Shown one piece after another: positions 19,420 to 28,725 of a stretch of 39,866 bases of DNA. Origin of the DNA: Prochlorococcus sp. AG-402-N21 (GTDB lineage Bacteria > Cyanobacteriota > Cyanobacteriia > PCC-6307 > Cyanobiaceae); contig QCIW01000012.1 of assembly GCA_003216435.1 (NCBI GenBank), positions 1 through 39,866 of the forward strand, read 5' to 3'. Every line of letters starts with the position of its first letter. The first letter of the stretch is position 1. Below the pieces are notes generated by a model. That model saw only the letters and a program-made list of their open reading frames with translations, had not been told where the DNA came from and ran no database searches. The position numbers and the translations under genes are program-made.

Positions 19420-20628
19420 TTGTCAATAGCAAGTAATAAAACTAAGAAATCAGAAGCCAATCGGAATAATCAGATATGGTCTTGGTGGCCATTGTTTCCT
19501 CTTTATCCTTATGGGAGAAAAAGAACTATTTTTAAAGAAATAGTAGCTAATCAAATTTGGAGTTTTGAGCAACTCCAGGGGATTTATTATGTAGCCGTTC
19601 CGATTAGGTTGATTGTCGCAAAAATTCCTGGAGGATTGATGTTATATAACCCTTTGCCTCCTACAAAAGAATTGTTAAAAGATCTCATAGAACTTCAAGA
19701 AAAACATGGTCCTGTAACAGATATCGTTTTGCCTACAGCTTCAGGGCTTGAACACAAAATCTCATTGCCTTCTTTGGCAAGATCCTTTTCTAAAGCCACC
19801 ATATGGGTTTGTCCTGGGCAATGGAGTTTTCCATTGAATTTACCTTTGAGTTGGATTGGGATTCCACGTCGCCGGACAAAAGTTTTATCTCAAGACGGTT
19901 TTCCACACCCCGATATATGTAAATGGACGTCATTGGGTCCTATTGATATTGGATTAGGTAGGTTTCAAGAGTTTTCTTGCTATCACAAAAGGTCTAAATC
20001 TTTATTTGTTACTGATGCATTGGTAGGTATCGAATCTAAACCTCCAGATTTGTTTGAGTTAGACCCCACTCCAATTTTATTTCACTCTAGAGAAATAGGC
20101 TGTCAGACCCTTGAGGATACTAAGGAAGCTCGCTTTAGAGGTTGGAAAAGATTGGTGTTATTTGCTTCTTTCCTTAAGCCTTATAAGGTTTCTATTCCTT
20201 CTGTTTTTGAAGTATTGAAAAATTCATTTAAACCTGGTCTTAGGAACTTTAAATCTCATTTTGGAATTTATCCTTTTTCTTGGGAAAAAGATTGGGAGGA
20301 TTCTTCTAGAGATTTAATTGGATCTACAAAACCTCTTGTTCAAGTTGCTCCAGTTTTAGAGAGACTTGTTTTCCCTAGGTCTAAGGAAACATTCTTAAAT
20401 TGGTTAAGCAAGATTAGCCAACATAGAGACATGAAACGGCTAATTTCTTCTCATTATTCTGCTCCTGTGACGTTCTCGAAAAATGATGTTAATCAACTCA
20501 GAAAAAGTATTTCAAAAAAAAATTGGGCACCCAATTCAGGTAATTGGGCTTTTTTAGATTGGGTAGATAAAAAATTAGTTAAATTGGGAGTTGTTCCTAA
20601 GGACCCATTGAAATCATTTAGAGATTAA
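19420..20628 (+). CDS. DUF4336 protein (cyanobacterial/plastid conserved)
   Basis: This 402-residue protein of unknown function has the conserved start block WSWWPLFPLYPYGRKRTI followed by NQIWSFEQLQGIYYVAVPIR, which I recognise as the DUF4336 family of cyanobacteria and plants. The central part (~85-250) has the strand-rich order of a degenerate metallo-beta-lactamase-like fold. The HxHxDH signature is not seen, so catalysis is doubtful. No in-frame ATG occurs before residue ~84, so the TTG at 19420 is the only sensible start; there is no clear Shine-Dalgarno. It follows mntB by 8 bases. Its 3' end carries an embedded terminator-like element and overlaps the convergent DUF760 gene by 11 bases. 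Confidence 0.75.
   Translation: MSIASNKTKKSEANRNNQIWSWWPLFPLYPYGRKRTIFKEIVANQIWSFEQLQGIYYVAVPIRLIVAKIPGGLMLYNPLPPTKELLKDLIELQEKHGPVTDIVLPTASGLEHKISLPSLARSFSKATIWVCPGQWSFPLNLPLSWIGIPRRRTKVLSQDGFPHPDICKWTSLGPIDIGLGRFQEFSCYHKRSKSLFVTDALVGIESKPPDLFELDPTPILFHSREIGCQTLEDTKEARFRGWKRLVLFASFLKPYKVSIPSVFEVLKNSFKPGLRNFKSHFGIYPFSWEKDWEDSSRDLIGSTKPLVQVAPVLERLVFPRSKETFLNWLSKISQHRDMKRLISSHYSAPVTFSKNDVNQLRKSISKKNWAPNSGNWAFLDWVDKKLVKLGVVPKDPLKSFRD
20514..20536 (-). terminator. Intrinsic-terminator-like hairpin for the lepB-DUF760 transcript (minus strand)
   Basis: Read on the minus strand, AATTGGG (20536-20530) pairs with CCCAATT (20527-20521), with a loop of 2 bases or 4 if the stem opens by one pair. The transcript then runs into seven U's, the complement of A 20514-20520. 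It lies about 80 bases past the DUF760 stop, a normal place for a terminator. It shares its 20530-20536 arm with the plus-strand hairpin. Confidence 0.55.
20530..20555 (+). terminator. Intrinsic-terminator-like hairpin inside the DUF4336 coding end (plus strand)
   Basis: CCCAATT (20530-20536) pairs with AATTGGG (20542-20548) across a 5-base loop. One C and then six T's (20550-20555) follow. This is the textbook layout of a rho-independent terminator, yet it sits 73 bases before the DUF4336 stop codon. Confidence 0.5.
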
Positions 20629-20968
20629 TATCTTCTGAATCAACAGCCATTTGCTCATCGGCAATTAAAGATTCTTCTAGTTCTTTCCTTTGCTCCATTT
20701 GCCTCAAGAAGTAACCAGTCAACATTGCAGAAGCAAGAAGGCTTGCAAAGTGGTCTCTAGACGAAGTTACTTTTACATCGAAATGCTCCCCAGGAAGCAT
20801 ACCTAATAACCCTTGTACATTGTGCCGAATAATATCTTGAATATCGCTGCTTGCTGATTTGGCGACCCTTTGAAGGACATCTGGCGATTGTTCCTGAAGG
20901 TATTGAATTAATGCATTAGGATCCTGTCCATCATTGTTGTCAGTGGTTAAAAACTCAGGATTGAACAT
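20618..20968 (-). CDS. DUF760 family protein
   Basis: This is a 116-residue soluble protein from the ATG at 20968, which has a GGAG-type ribosome site 9-10 bases upstream. A TTG at 21007 with AGGA before it would add 13 residues and cannot be excluded. The core NALIQYLQEQSPDVLQRVAK, HNVQGLLGMLPGEHFDVKVT and LASLLASAMLTGYFLRQMEQ-like helices are the DUF760 pattern shared by cyanobacteria and chloroplast proteins. The function is unknown. The gene lies downstream of lepB on the same strand and overlaps DUF4336 at its 3' end. Confidence 0.8.
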   Translation of the reverse strand: MFNPEFLTTDNNDGQDPNALIQYLQEQSPDVLQRVAKSASSDIQDIIRHNVQGLLGMLPGEHFDVKVTSSRDHFASLLASAMLTGYFLRQMEQRKELEESLIADEQMAVDSEDINL

Positions 20969-21030
20969 CCCAGTGTGCTCTCCATCTTGTAATTGACCAT
21001 ATCGCAATACGGTCCTGTTTCTTAATCTTA

Positions 21031-21612
21031 CTAGTGGTTGGTACCCTCAGCATGGATAGGTCCTAATTTATTTAAAGGCCAATACCTAACAATTGCTGTT
21101 CCTATAACATTTTTCTCTGGTAGAGCGCCCCATAAGTGAGAGTCCAAGCTGTTATTTCTATTGTCACCTAATACCCAAAGAGAATCTCGAGGAACGATTA
21201 TTGGGTTCATTGTGTAATTAATTGGTTCCTTGATCCATGGCTCATTTATTAATGTTTTGTTTCTAAATAGGCTCCCATCATGAACTTCAATTAGATCACC
21301 AGGAAGACCTACAACTCTTTTAATTAAGGCCGAATTTTCTTCATAACCAGCTTCTATTAATAATTCAGGGGGATGGAAAACTATTAAAGTTTCTTTATCT
21401 AGGTGTTTATGAAAAGCGAGATTTACTCGTGGACGAATTTTTTCTATTAAGATTTTGTCTTGAATTTGTAATGTTGGAAGCATTGATCCTGATGGTATCC
21501 ATCGAGGTTCTAGAACTTGCCATCTGAGGAAAAGAGCGATAATCCCCCATAAAACAAAGGTTTTCCATGTTTGGTTTCCCTTGTGAGGTTTATTTGTCTG
21601 AGATTGTGGCAT
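21031..21612 (-). CDS. lepB: Signal peptidase I
   Basis: This 193-residue type I signal peptidase has one N-terminal membrane helix (~17-33) and a periplasmic or lumenal catalytic domain. The nucleophile is S43 in IPSGSMLPTL and the general base is K98 in LIKRVVGLPGD. The GDNRNNSLDSHLWG segment is the conserved box E. It removes signal peptides of exported and thylakoid-lumen proteins. It is divergent from menD, with only about 50 bp between them, so the two promoters must overlap or face closely. Confidence 0.96.
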   Translation of the reverse strand: MPQSQTNKPHKGNQTWKTFVLWGIIALFLRWQVLEPRWIPSGSMLPTLQIQDKILIEKIRPRVNLAFHKHLDKETLIVFHPPELLIEAGYEENSALIKRVVGLPGDLIEVHDGSLFRNKTLINEPWIKEPINYTMNPIIVPRDSLWVLGDNRNNSLDSHLWGALPEKNVIGTAIVRYWPLNKLGPIHAEGTNH

Positions 21613-21655
21613 TGAAATCTTTTCTTTTGATCTGCATGAATGAGCTATTTTGTCC

Positions 21656-21667
21656 GAGGATCTAGTG
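21656..21667 (+). promoter_or_regulatory. Ribosome-binding site and GTG that are out of frame with menD
   Basis: GAGGA (21656-21660) is followed by a 4-base spacer and GTG (21665-21667). This is the best translation start in the region. The frame it opens runs 37 codons to a TAG at 21776-21778, and is one base off from the MenD frame. Confidence 0.5.
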
Positions 21668-21683
21668 AGTTACTCCTCTAACT

Positions 21684-23489
21684 CTGTCTTTAGCACGCGC
21701 AAACCTATTCGTATGCGTAAGGCTCTTACAAGCTTTTATAGCAAAGGGCCTCGAATATGTTGTCATTTGTCCTGGTAGTCGCTCGGGTCCTCTTGCAATG
21801 GCAGCAGGGGGACTTGCAGAATCTGGATCCTTAAATTTGATCACTTCAATTGACGAAAGATCTGCTGCTTTTTTGGGATTGGGGATTAGTTCGGCGAATG
21901 GAAAGGCAACAGTTATTATTACTACTTCTGGTACAGCGGTTGCCAATCTTTTACCAGCAGCTATAGAAGCTGATCGTTCATGCCAACCATTAATATTTTT
22001 GACTGCTGACAGGCCTGAGAGATTAAAAAATTGTGGTGCTAATCAGACAGTAAATCAAGAGGATTTTCTGAAATCAGTTTGTCGATGTTTAAAAGAAGGT
22101 CCTAGAGAAGGCTTTCATCTTTGTTCAGAAAAAACTAATAGGAAATTAGTTGACCGAGTTTGGCTTGAGGCTCATAAATTTCCTGGTCCAGTTCATTTCA
22201 ATATTTCCTTTGAAGAGCCTCTACATGCATCATTTTTAGAACAACAAAGTGTTTGGTCGAAGTGTTCAGGTAAAGGATTAAATGTAAATAGTAATTCTTT
22301 AGATGTTTTTGATCTCAGTCAAGAAAAATTTCAAGAAGAAATCCCAAAGCTAGACCCGTTCAGTCCAGGAATTGTTATTGCAGGTCCTTGGAGAGGTTTG
22401 TCAAAGGATATAGATCCTTTTAAGGAGGCTTTAAAGGATTGGCAATCAATTAGTGGATGGCCTATCTTTGCTGACCCCCTATCCGGTATCGATGATGACC
22501 AGGAAGGTTTAATTAGCTTCTGGGAGCTTTTAATTAGTTCTGATTTTTTATCAGCTACTTCCCGGACTTCTCGATTAAATATTTTGCGTTTAGGTCCTTT
22601 GCCTTCAAGTCGAATACTTGCAAATTGGCTAACGAAAATGAGGGGTAATCAGGTTTTGATAAGTGAAGGAGATAAACGTTACTTAGACCCACTGCGAATC
22701 TCATCCCAATGGAGCTATGGCTTAAATGCTTGGGTGAAAAATATTTTTAATTCTGATTCGATGAAGGCTAATTCAAGAAAGAACAAATCTATAGATCTTT
22801 TAAATCAACTGGTTTCAGCAGATTCATATGCAAAGAATTGGATCTCTCAAAAGTTGAATATGCAAGGACAAATTACTGAACCTGCTCTAGCCCACTGGTT
22901 ACCACGTCGATTGCCATTGAATATTCAAATAATGCTATCGGCAAGTAGTCCTATAAGAGATTGGATTAGTTTTGGAGGAAAGGAAACCCTTTCTAGAAGA
23001 TGTTTTGGCTTTAGAGGGGCTTCTGGTATTGATGGAACTTTGTCATTAGGGATGGGCTTGTCTATAGCTAATGGACCAACTGTTTTAGTTACTGGTGACT
23101 TAGCATTGCTTCATGACAGCAATGGTTGGTTGTTTTCAAATTCTCCAGGACCACCAATTGTCGTCTTGTTGATTGATAATGGAGGAGGAGGAATCTTTCA
23201 ACAGTTGGAGATAGAAAAATTTGTCAAAGGAAATTTAGAAGATCTTTTTGTCATGCCTCAATTAATTAATCCTCTTGCACTAGCTTCTTGTTATGACATA
23301 CCATTTAGGCAAATTTCACTTTTAGAAGACTTGGAAATAGCTTTTGAATGGGCTATCTCAAAAAATAAACCTGTTTTGTTGCGTGTTTGTACTTCAAGTT
23401 ATCAAGACAACAAATTAAGGAATTATCTTAAAGAGGGCTTCAAGGGGCATCTTCATAAGATTATTCAAAACAAAGAAATAAAATCGTAG
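21684..23489 (+). CDS. menD: MenD, SEPHCHC synthase, with an anomalous 5' end
   Basis: This ThDP-dependent enzyme joins isochorismate and 2-oxoglutarate in phylloquinone (menaquinone-pathway) synthesis. The protein is full length and intact downstream: the PGSRSGPLAMAAGGLAE N-terminal block, SIDERSAAFLGLG, the TTSGTAVANLLPAAIEA block, and the C-terminal ThDP-binding GASGIDGTLSL and GDLALLHDSNGW. The coding frame is closed by TGA at 21666-21668 and has no ATG, GTG or TTG before the ATG at 21798. That ATG would delete the conserved LLQAF...PGSRSG region. I place the start provisionally at the CTG at 21684, giving 601 residues. The alternative is initiation at the GTG at 21665, with a one-base shift before about 21700. 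menB follows 4 bases downstream. Confidence 0.85.
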   Translation: MSLARANLFVCVRLLQAFIAKGLEYVVICPGSRSGPLAMAAGGLAESGSLNLITSIDERSAAFLGLGISSANGKATVIITTSGTAVANLLPAAIEADRSCQPLIFLTADRPERLKNCGANQTVNQEDFLKSVCRCLKEGPREGFHLCSEKTNRKLVDRVWLEAHKFPGPVHFNISFEEPLHASFLEQQSVWSKCSGKGLNVNSNSLDVFDLSQEKFQEEIPKLDPFSPGIVIAGPWRGLSKDIDPFKEALKDWQSISGWPIFADPLSGIDDDQEGLISFWELLISSDFLSATSRTSRLNILRLGPLPSSRILANWLTKMRGNQVLISEGDKRYLDPLRISSQWSYGLNAWVKNIFNSDSMKANSRKNKSIDLLNQLVSADSYAKNWISQKLNMQGQITEPALAHWLPRRLPLNIQIMLSASSPIRDWISFGGKETLSRRCFGFRGASGIDGTLSLGMGLSIANGPTVLVTGDLALLHDSNGWLFSNSPGPPIVVLLIDNGGGGIFQQLEIEKFVKGNLEDLFVMPQLINPLALASCYDIPFRQISLLEDLEIAFEWAISKNKPVLLRVCTSSYQDNKLRNYLKEGFKGHLHKIIQNKEIKS

Positions 23490-23493
23490 ATAA

Positions 23494-24387
23494 ATGATTG
23501 ATAAATCAGATCATGATGAAGATTTGAAGAGAAGGGTCTTACCTGGAGACCCAATAATTGCTTGGGAAAAATGGGGAGATTATCAAGATGTTCTTTTAGA
23601 TTTAAGTTCAGAAGGTATAGCTCGAGTTTCTATTAATCGTCCAGAGAAAAGGAATGCCTTTCGTCCTAAAACAGTTATTGAGCTTTGTGATGCTTTTACT
23701 AGAATCCGAGATAACAATAAAATTGGAGTAGTTCTTTTTACAGGAGTTGGTCCTTCTCAAGATGGGGTTTTTTCATTTTGTTCAGGGGGGGATCAGAGTG
23801 TTAGAGGAGATGGAGGTTATATGGATGAGGAAGGCTTACCTCGCCTAAATGTTTTAGATTTGCAGCGTATTATTAGAAGTCTTCCAAAAGTTGTTATAGC
23901 TTTAGTGGCTGGTTATGCGATCGGAGGAGGTCAAGTACTTCATTTGTTATGTGATTTAAGTTTGGCGGCTGAGAATGCTGTATTTGGACAGACAGGACCT
24001 CAAGTTGGAAGCTTTGATGGTGGTTTTGGTTCTGGTTATCTTGCAAGAGTTGTTGGGCAAAGGAAAGCGAAAGAAATTTGGTTTTTATGTAGAAAATATG
24101 GAGCAGAAGAAGCTCTCAAAATGGGACTTATTAATAAGATCACAAAGCTTGATAAACTAGAAAATGAAGGAATTACTTGGGCTAGGGAGATAATGCAGCA
24201 CAGTCCCACTGCTATTCGTTGCTTGAAAGCTTCCTTTAATGCAGAAACTGATGGATTAGTTGGTTTGCAAGAATTAGCAGGTCAAGCAACACATCTTTTT
24301 TACCGGACCGCTGAGTCTAAAGCGGGACGTGATGCATTCCTACAAAAGAAAAAACCAAAGTTTTCTGATTCAGGATGGTTGCCATGA
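23494..24387 (+). CDS. menB: 1,4-dihydroxy-2-naphthoyl-CoA synthase
   Basis: This 297-residue crotonase-fold enzyme closes the naphthoquinone ring from succinylbenzoyl-CoA. Diagnostic segments are [27 protein letters not shown] (the oxyanion-hole and mobile loop), [18 protein letters not shown], and the [20 protein letters not shown] block that separates MenB from other enoyl-CoA hydratases. Length is normal for MenB. It begins 4 bases after menD, so the two enzymes for the phylloquinone of photosystem I are coupled. Confidence 0.97.
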   Translation: MIDKSDHDEDLKRRVLPGDPIIAWEKWGDYQDVLLDLSSEGIARVSINRPEKRNAFRPKTVIELCDAFTRIRDNNKIGVVLFTGVGPSQDGVFSFCSGGDQSVRGDGGYMDEEGLPRLNVLDLQRIIRSLPKVVIALVAGYAIGGGQVLHLLCDLSLAAENAVFGQTGPQVGSFDGGFGSGYLARVVGQRKAKEIWFLCRKYGAEEALKMGLINKITKLDKLENEGITWAREIMQHSPTAIRCLKASFNAETDGLVGLQELAGQATHLFYRTAESKAGRDAFLQKKKPKFSDSGWLP

Positions 24388-24425
24388 TTCAAAGTAGAAC
24401 CTTTTCTTCTTATAAAGATTTTTAA

Positions 24426-25910
24426 ATGGAAGTTCTATTTGCTGCTGCTGAGTGTGCACCGATGATCAAGGTTGGTGGGATGGGAGATGTTGTTGGATCT
24501 CTCCCTCCAGCTCTAGCAAAGCTTGGTCATGATGTGAGGCTAATTATTCCTGGCTATGGCAAGCTTTGGAGTTTATTGGATGTTCCTAAAGAACCTATAT
24601 TTCGTGCTCGGACTATGGGAGCTGATTTTGCGATTTATGAAACAAAACATCCCTCAAATGGCTTGCCTTTATATCTCGTTGGACATCCTGTTTTTGATCC
24701 TGAAAGAATTTATGGAGGCGATGATGAGGATTGGAGATTTACTTTTTTTGCGAGTGCAACTGCTGAGTTCTCGTGGAATTTTTGGAAGCCACAAGTTCTA
24801 CATTGCCATGATTGGCATACAGGGATGATTCCTGTGTGGATGCATCAAGACCCTGAGATAAGTACTGTTTTTACTATTCATAATCTTAAATATCAAGGAC
24901 CTTGGAGATGGAAGTTAGATCGAATGACATGGTGCCCTTGGTACATGCATGGAGATCACACTATGGCTGCGGCAATGCTTTATGCAGATAGAGTGAATGC
25001 AGTATCCCCAACCTATGCAAGAGAAATAAGGACATCTGAATATGGCGAGAGATTGGAGGGATTGCTTAATTATATTTCTGGCAAGCTTCGCGGAATCCTT
25101 AATGGCATTGACTTAGAAGATTGGAATCCTTCTAAAGACAAGTCTCTGCCTGCAAATTTCAATCATGAAAGTCTTCAGAAACGTTCTGTGAATAAACGAG
25201 CTCTACAAGAACAGATGGGACTTGAAGTAAACCCAGAAAAATACCTTATTGGAATGGTAGGAAGACTAGTAGATCAAAAAGGAGTAGATCTATTACTTTT
25301 AGTGGCTAAAAGATTCTTGGCTTATACAGATTCGCAGATTGTTGTTCTCGGAACTGGCGATCGCGATCTTGAGTCTGGTCTATGGCAGCTTGCTACAGAA
25401 CACCCAGGGCGTTTTGCGGTTTATTTAACCTATGATGATGCTCTTTCCCGTTTAATTTACTCCGGCACTGATTCTTTCTTGATGCCGAGTCGTTTTGAGC
25501 CTTGTGGAATTAGTCAGCTACTTGCAATGCGTTATGGCTCTATCCCTGTAGTCAGGAATGTGGGAGGGTTGGTAGATACTGTTATTCCACATGATCCAAT
25601 TACAGAAAGTGGAACTGGGTTTTGTTTTGATAGGTTTGACCCAATAGATTTTTATACAGCATTAGTGAGATCTTGGGAGGCCTTTAGACATAAAAAAACA
25701 TGGCGAGAGTTGCAAATTAGAGCAATGACTCAATCTTATGGTTGGGATCGTTCTGCAAAAGAATATGAAATTATGTATAAAGATGTTTGTGGAATTAAAG
25801 AGCCATCTCCTGATGCGATCGAAGTTGAGAAGTTTTCTGTAGGTCAAGATGCTGACCCATCTAGAAGACTAAACAGGGATTCTGCGAGTGATTTGTCAAA
25901 TTCTCTTTGA
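24426..25910 (+). CDS. glgA: Glycogen synthase (ADP-glucose type)
   Basis: This 494-residue GT5 glycosyltransferase extends alpha-1,4-glucan from ADP-glucose. The N-terminal K15[12 protein letters not shown] is the KxGG nucleotide-sugar motif. The [11 protein letters not shown] segment and the C-terminal ESGLWQ..., [19 protein letters not shown] and NVGGLVDTV segments are the standard GlgA core. The tail after ~465 is short and polar and probably disordered. It follows menB by 38 bp in the same direction with no terminator between. Confidence 0.97.
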   Translation: MEVLFAAAECAPMIKVGGMGDVVGSLPPALAKLGHDVRLIIPGYGKLWSLLDVPKEPIFRARTMGADFAIYETKHPSNGLPLYLVGHPVFDPERIYGGDDEDWRFTFFASATAEFSWNFWKPQVLHCHDWHTGMIPVWMHQDPEISTVFTIHNLKYQGPWRWKLDRMTWCPWYMHGDHTMAAAMLYADRVNAVSPTYAREIRTSEYGERLEGLLNYISGKLRGILNGIDLEDWNPSKDKSLPANFNHESLQKRSVNKRALQEQMGLEVNPEKYLIGMVGRLVDQKGVDLLLLVAKRFLAYTDSQIVVLGTGDRDLESGLWQLATEHPGRFAVYLTYDDALSRLIYSGTDSFLMPSRFEPCGISQLLAMRYGSIPVVRNVGGLVDTVIPHDPITESGTGFCFDRFDPIDFYTALVRSWEAFRHKKTWRELQIRAMTQSYGWDRSAKEYEIMYKDVCGIKEPSPDAIEVEKFSVGQDADPSRRLNRDSASDLSNSL

Positions 25911-25944
25911 TTCTTAGTTATTCTTTGCGTGAAGGAAATTTTTT

Positions 25945-27348
25945 GTGAGTTTACGTTTAAGACAATTGAATGATCTTTGGGGGAACCCTCGTCATCAAGC
26001 TGGGATAGATCTCTCCTTTCCATTAGGCCCTATTTGTACAGATACTAGGAAGTTAGAAAAGGGATGTTTTTTTGTACCTTTAATTGGTAAAAATTTTGAT
26101 GGTCATAAATTTCTTAAGAGAGCTTGTGACTATGGTGCCCAAGCTACAGTCGTTTCATTCAACTCTAAAGTAATAGTCCCTGAAAATTTTTTACATTGGT
26201 TAGTTGATGACACTCTCCACGCTTATCAACAACTTGCTTTGTTACATCGTTGTGATTTCGATATTCCAGTTATTGCCGTGACAGGTTCGGTTGGTAAAAC
26301 GACTACACGAGATTTGATTAAAGCTGTTCTAAATCCTTTGGGAAATATTTTAGCTACCTCTGGAAATGAGAATAATGATGTTGGAGTGCCTTTGACATTA
26401 CTTGAAGCTAATCAAAATCATTCTGCAATTGTTATAGAAATGGGTATGAGAGGCTTAGGAGAAATACAACGACTTTCAGCGTGCTCAAAGCCAGATGTTG
26501 CAGTTATTACAAATATAGGTTCTGCACATATTGGACGCTTGGGAAGTCGAAGGAATATAGCTATTGCAAAGTGTGAGATTACATCTCATTTGAATCCTCA
26601 TGGAGTGGTAATTATTCCGGCAAATGACCCCCTCTTGGATGATGTTCTTAGTAAGTGTTGGAAGGGAAAAGTAGTAAGAGTAGCTATAGAGGATAGTGAT
26701 TCCTCTCATGGGAGCGTTCAAGTAAATTCTTATACATATAATTCTCCTGATATTGATTTGCTTGGACGAGCATATATGGAGAAAGGACTTTTGGAAGTGG
26801 AAGAGCGGTTCTTCAAATTACCTCTAGAAGGAAAGCATAATATGAAAAATTTTTTACTTGCTTTGGCTGTTGCCAAGGAAATTGGAGTCCAATTGGATGA
26901 AGTAAAAGACCTCAGACTTGAAAAACTTTCTGGAAGGAATAATGTTATTAATTTGGATAAAATAACTATTCTTGATGAAACATATAACTCTTCTCCTGAG
27001 TCCGTAAAGGCATCCATGGAGTTGTTAGTTAGTCAATCTGGACGACATTTTGCTGTACTCGGAGAGATGTTTGAATTGGGGGAATATAGTCTTTCTCTTC
27101 ATCGTCAGGTTGCTGAATGGGCATTGAATTTATCTTTAGATGGCCTTGTGATTGTTTCTCAAGGAGTTGAAGGTCAGGTTATGGCCGAAGTAGCTGCAGC
27201 CTTACCTTTTGTTGAAATTGTTTTAACCCCTGAGGATGCATTCAAGTCTTTATGTAAATTGCTTCAGCCCGGAGATGTTGTTTTACTAAAGGCAAGTAGA
27301 GCAGTTTCGCTTGAGAGGTTAATCCCTCTCTTGGAAAGACATTTCTGA
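25945..27348 (+). CDS. murF: UDP-N-acetylmuramoyl-tripeptide:D-alanyl-D-alanine ligase
   Basis: This 467-residue Mur ligase adds D-Ala-D-Ala to the UDP-MurNAc tripeptide in the cytoplasm. The P-loop is TGSVGKTT (113-120). SGNENNDVGVPLTLL and VIEMGMRGLGEI follow as in MurF, and LDETYNSSPESVKASMELL marks the C-terminal domain start. Initiation is at GTG 25945, supported by AAGGAA about 8 bases upstream. The stop codon at 27346-27348 abuts the stop of the convergent glmU with no base between. Confidence 0.96.
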   Translation: MSLRLRQLNDLWGNPRHQAGIDLSFPLGPICTDTRKLEKGCFFVPLIGKNFDGHKFLKRACDYGAQATVVSFNSKVIVPENFLHWLVDDTLHAYQQLALLHRCDFDIPVIAVTGSVGKTTTRDLIKAVLNPLGNILATSGNENNDVGVPLTLLEANQNHSAIVIEMGMRGLGEIQRLSACSKPDVAVITNIGSAHIGRLGSRRNIAIAKCEITSHLNPHGVVIIPANDPLLDDVLSKCWKGKVVRVAIEDSDSSHGSVQVNSYTYNSPDIDLLGRAYMEKGLLEVEERFFKLPLEGKHNMKNFLLALAVAKEIGVQLDEVKDLRLEKLSGRNNVINLDKITILDETYNSSPESVKASMELLVSQSGRHFAVLGEMFELGEYSLSLHRQVAEWALNLSLDGLVIVSQGVEGQVMAEVAAALPFVEIVLTPEDAFKSLCKLLQPGDVVLLKASRAVSLERLIPLLERHF

Positions 27349-28695
27349 TTAACATTGAGACCAGTTTTCTTTGATTACTTGTGTATTTCTTGCAATTGTT
27401 AAGGCTTGGTCGGGTACATCTTCAGTGATTGTTGAGCCTGCTCCTACTGTGACATTGTCTCCCAATTTGATTGGAGCAATTAGCACAGAATTGGCTCCAG
27501 TTTTAGTGTGATCACCAATAATTGTTTTGTTTTTTTCTCTGCCATCATAGTTTGCAGTTATTGTCCCCGCACCGATGTTTACTTGAGACCCTAGATCTGA
27601 GTCGCCTATATAACTTAGATGACTTATATTTGTATTTTGACCAATATTGCTTTTCTTTATTTCGACAAAATTCCCTATCTTGCAATTGTTATTTATTTTT
27701 GAATCGGGACGTAGGTGAGCATAGGGGCCAATGAAAATATCGTTTTCTATAACGCTATTGTTCATGACTGAATAAATAACATTTACATTATTGCCAATGG
27801 ATGAATTGCTGATGAAGCTGCCTGGACCTAGATGGCAATTATCTCCAATATGACAATGACCCCGTAAGTGAGTTTGAGGTTCAATAACGACGTCATTACC
27901 AAAACAGCAATTGTCAGAGATAGTGCAACTGGCTGGATCTATAAATGTAACCCCTTTATTCATCCAAAAATTGCGCAGATCTTCTTGGAGAAATGCTTCA
28001 CATTGCGCCATTTGAATTTTATTGTTAATGCCACTTACTTCTCTTGGGTCGTCAATTTCTAGGTGTTTTGCGATAGATAGCTTTGTAACCGCATCAGTTA
28101 GATATATCTCTTTTTGTGCATTTTTATTAGATAAATCAGATAGAATTTGAGTTAACTTTCTCCAGTTAAAACAATACACTCCGGAATTGGTCAATGTGTT
28201 TTTGCGTTGTTCAGAAGTACAGTCTTTTTCTTCTATAATGGCATCTATATTGCCCTGATCATCAGAGAAAACACGTCCATATCCGTCTGGTTCGGAAAGT
28301 CTTGCAGTCAAGCACGTTACTTCTGCATGACTCTCTAGATGTTTTGCTAGAAGCTGTTGGATTGTGTAGGTCTTAAGGAGAGGAACATCTCCATTTAGAA
28401 CTAAAAGATCACCTTCAAAATCTTTAAGGATAGGAACTAATTGCTGGACAGCATGACCGGTCCCATTCTGAGGTTGTTGTATTACGAATTCAAGTTCTTT
28501 ATGATCAGTAAGAGAGTGTTTTATTTGTTCTCCTTTGTGACCGATTATTATTACTTTTCGATCTGGGTTAATTTTTTCACAGCTAGATAGAACTCTTTCT
28601 ACAAGAGTGCATCCTCCTACTTTATGAAGAACTTTGGGAATGTTGCTTTTCATTCTTGTGCCTTTGCCAGCGGCCAATATTGCAATAGCAAGCAT
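27349..28695 (-). CDS. glmU: Bifunctional UDP-GlcNAc pyrophosphorylase / GlcN-1-P acetyltransferase
   Basis: This 448-residue protein makes UDP-GlcNAc for peptidoglycan and lipopolysaccharide. The N-terminal uridyltransferase carries [11 protein letters not shown] (7-17) and LNGDVPLL. The C-terminal half (~250-448) is a left-handed beta-helix, with hexapeptide repeats such as [19 protein letters not shown] and the catalytic-His strand [18 protein letters not shown] near the end is the family finish. Both active regions look intact. It is the last gene of a minus-strand run and has no intergenic room for a terminator. Confidence 0.97.
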   Translation of the reverse strand: MLAIAILAAGKGTRMKSNIPKVLHKVGGCTLVERVLSSCEKINPDRKVIIIGHKGEQIKHSLTDHKELEFVIQQPQNGTGHAVQQLVPILKDFEGDLLVLNGDVPLLKTYTIQQLLAKHLESHAEVTCLTARLSEPDGYGRVFSDDQGNIDAIIEEKDCTSEQRKNTLTNSGVYCFNWRKLTQILSDLSNKNAQKEIYLTDAVTKLSIAKHLEIDDPREVSGINNKIQMAQCEAFLQEDLRNFWMNKGVTFIDPASCTISDNCCFGNDVVIEPQTHLRGHCHIGDNCHLGPGSFISNSSIGNNVNVIYSVMNNSVIENDIFIGPYAHLRPDSKINNNCKIGNFVEIKKSNIGQNTNISHLSYIGDSDLGSQVNIGAGTITANYDGREKNKTIIGDHTKTGANSVLIAPIKLGDNVTVGAGSTITEDVPDQALTIARNTQVIKENWSQC

Positions 28696-28725
28696 GGGGT
28701 TTGAAATTACACAGGTAAAATTAGG

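Noticed and set aside
21798-21800. ATG as the menD start
   Set aside because: It would remove the conserved LLQAF and PGSRSGP blocks needed for the MenD fold and cofactor binding, although the reading frame upstream clearly encodes them.
26485-27017. Minus-strand open frames within murF
   Set aside because: They lack start signals and family features and are opposite an intact murF.
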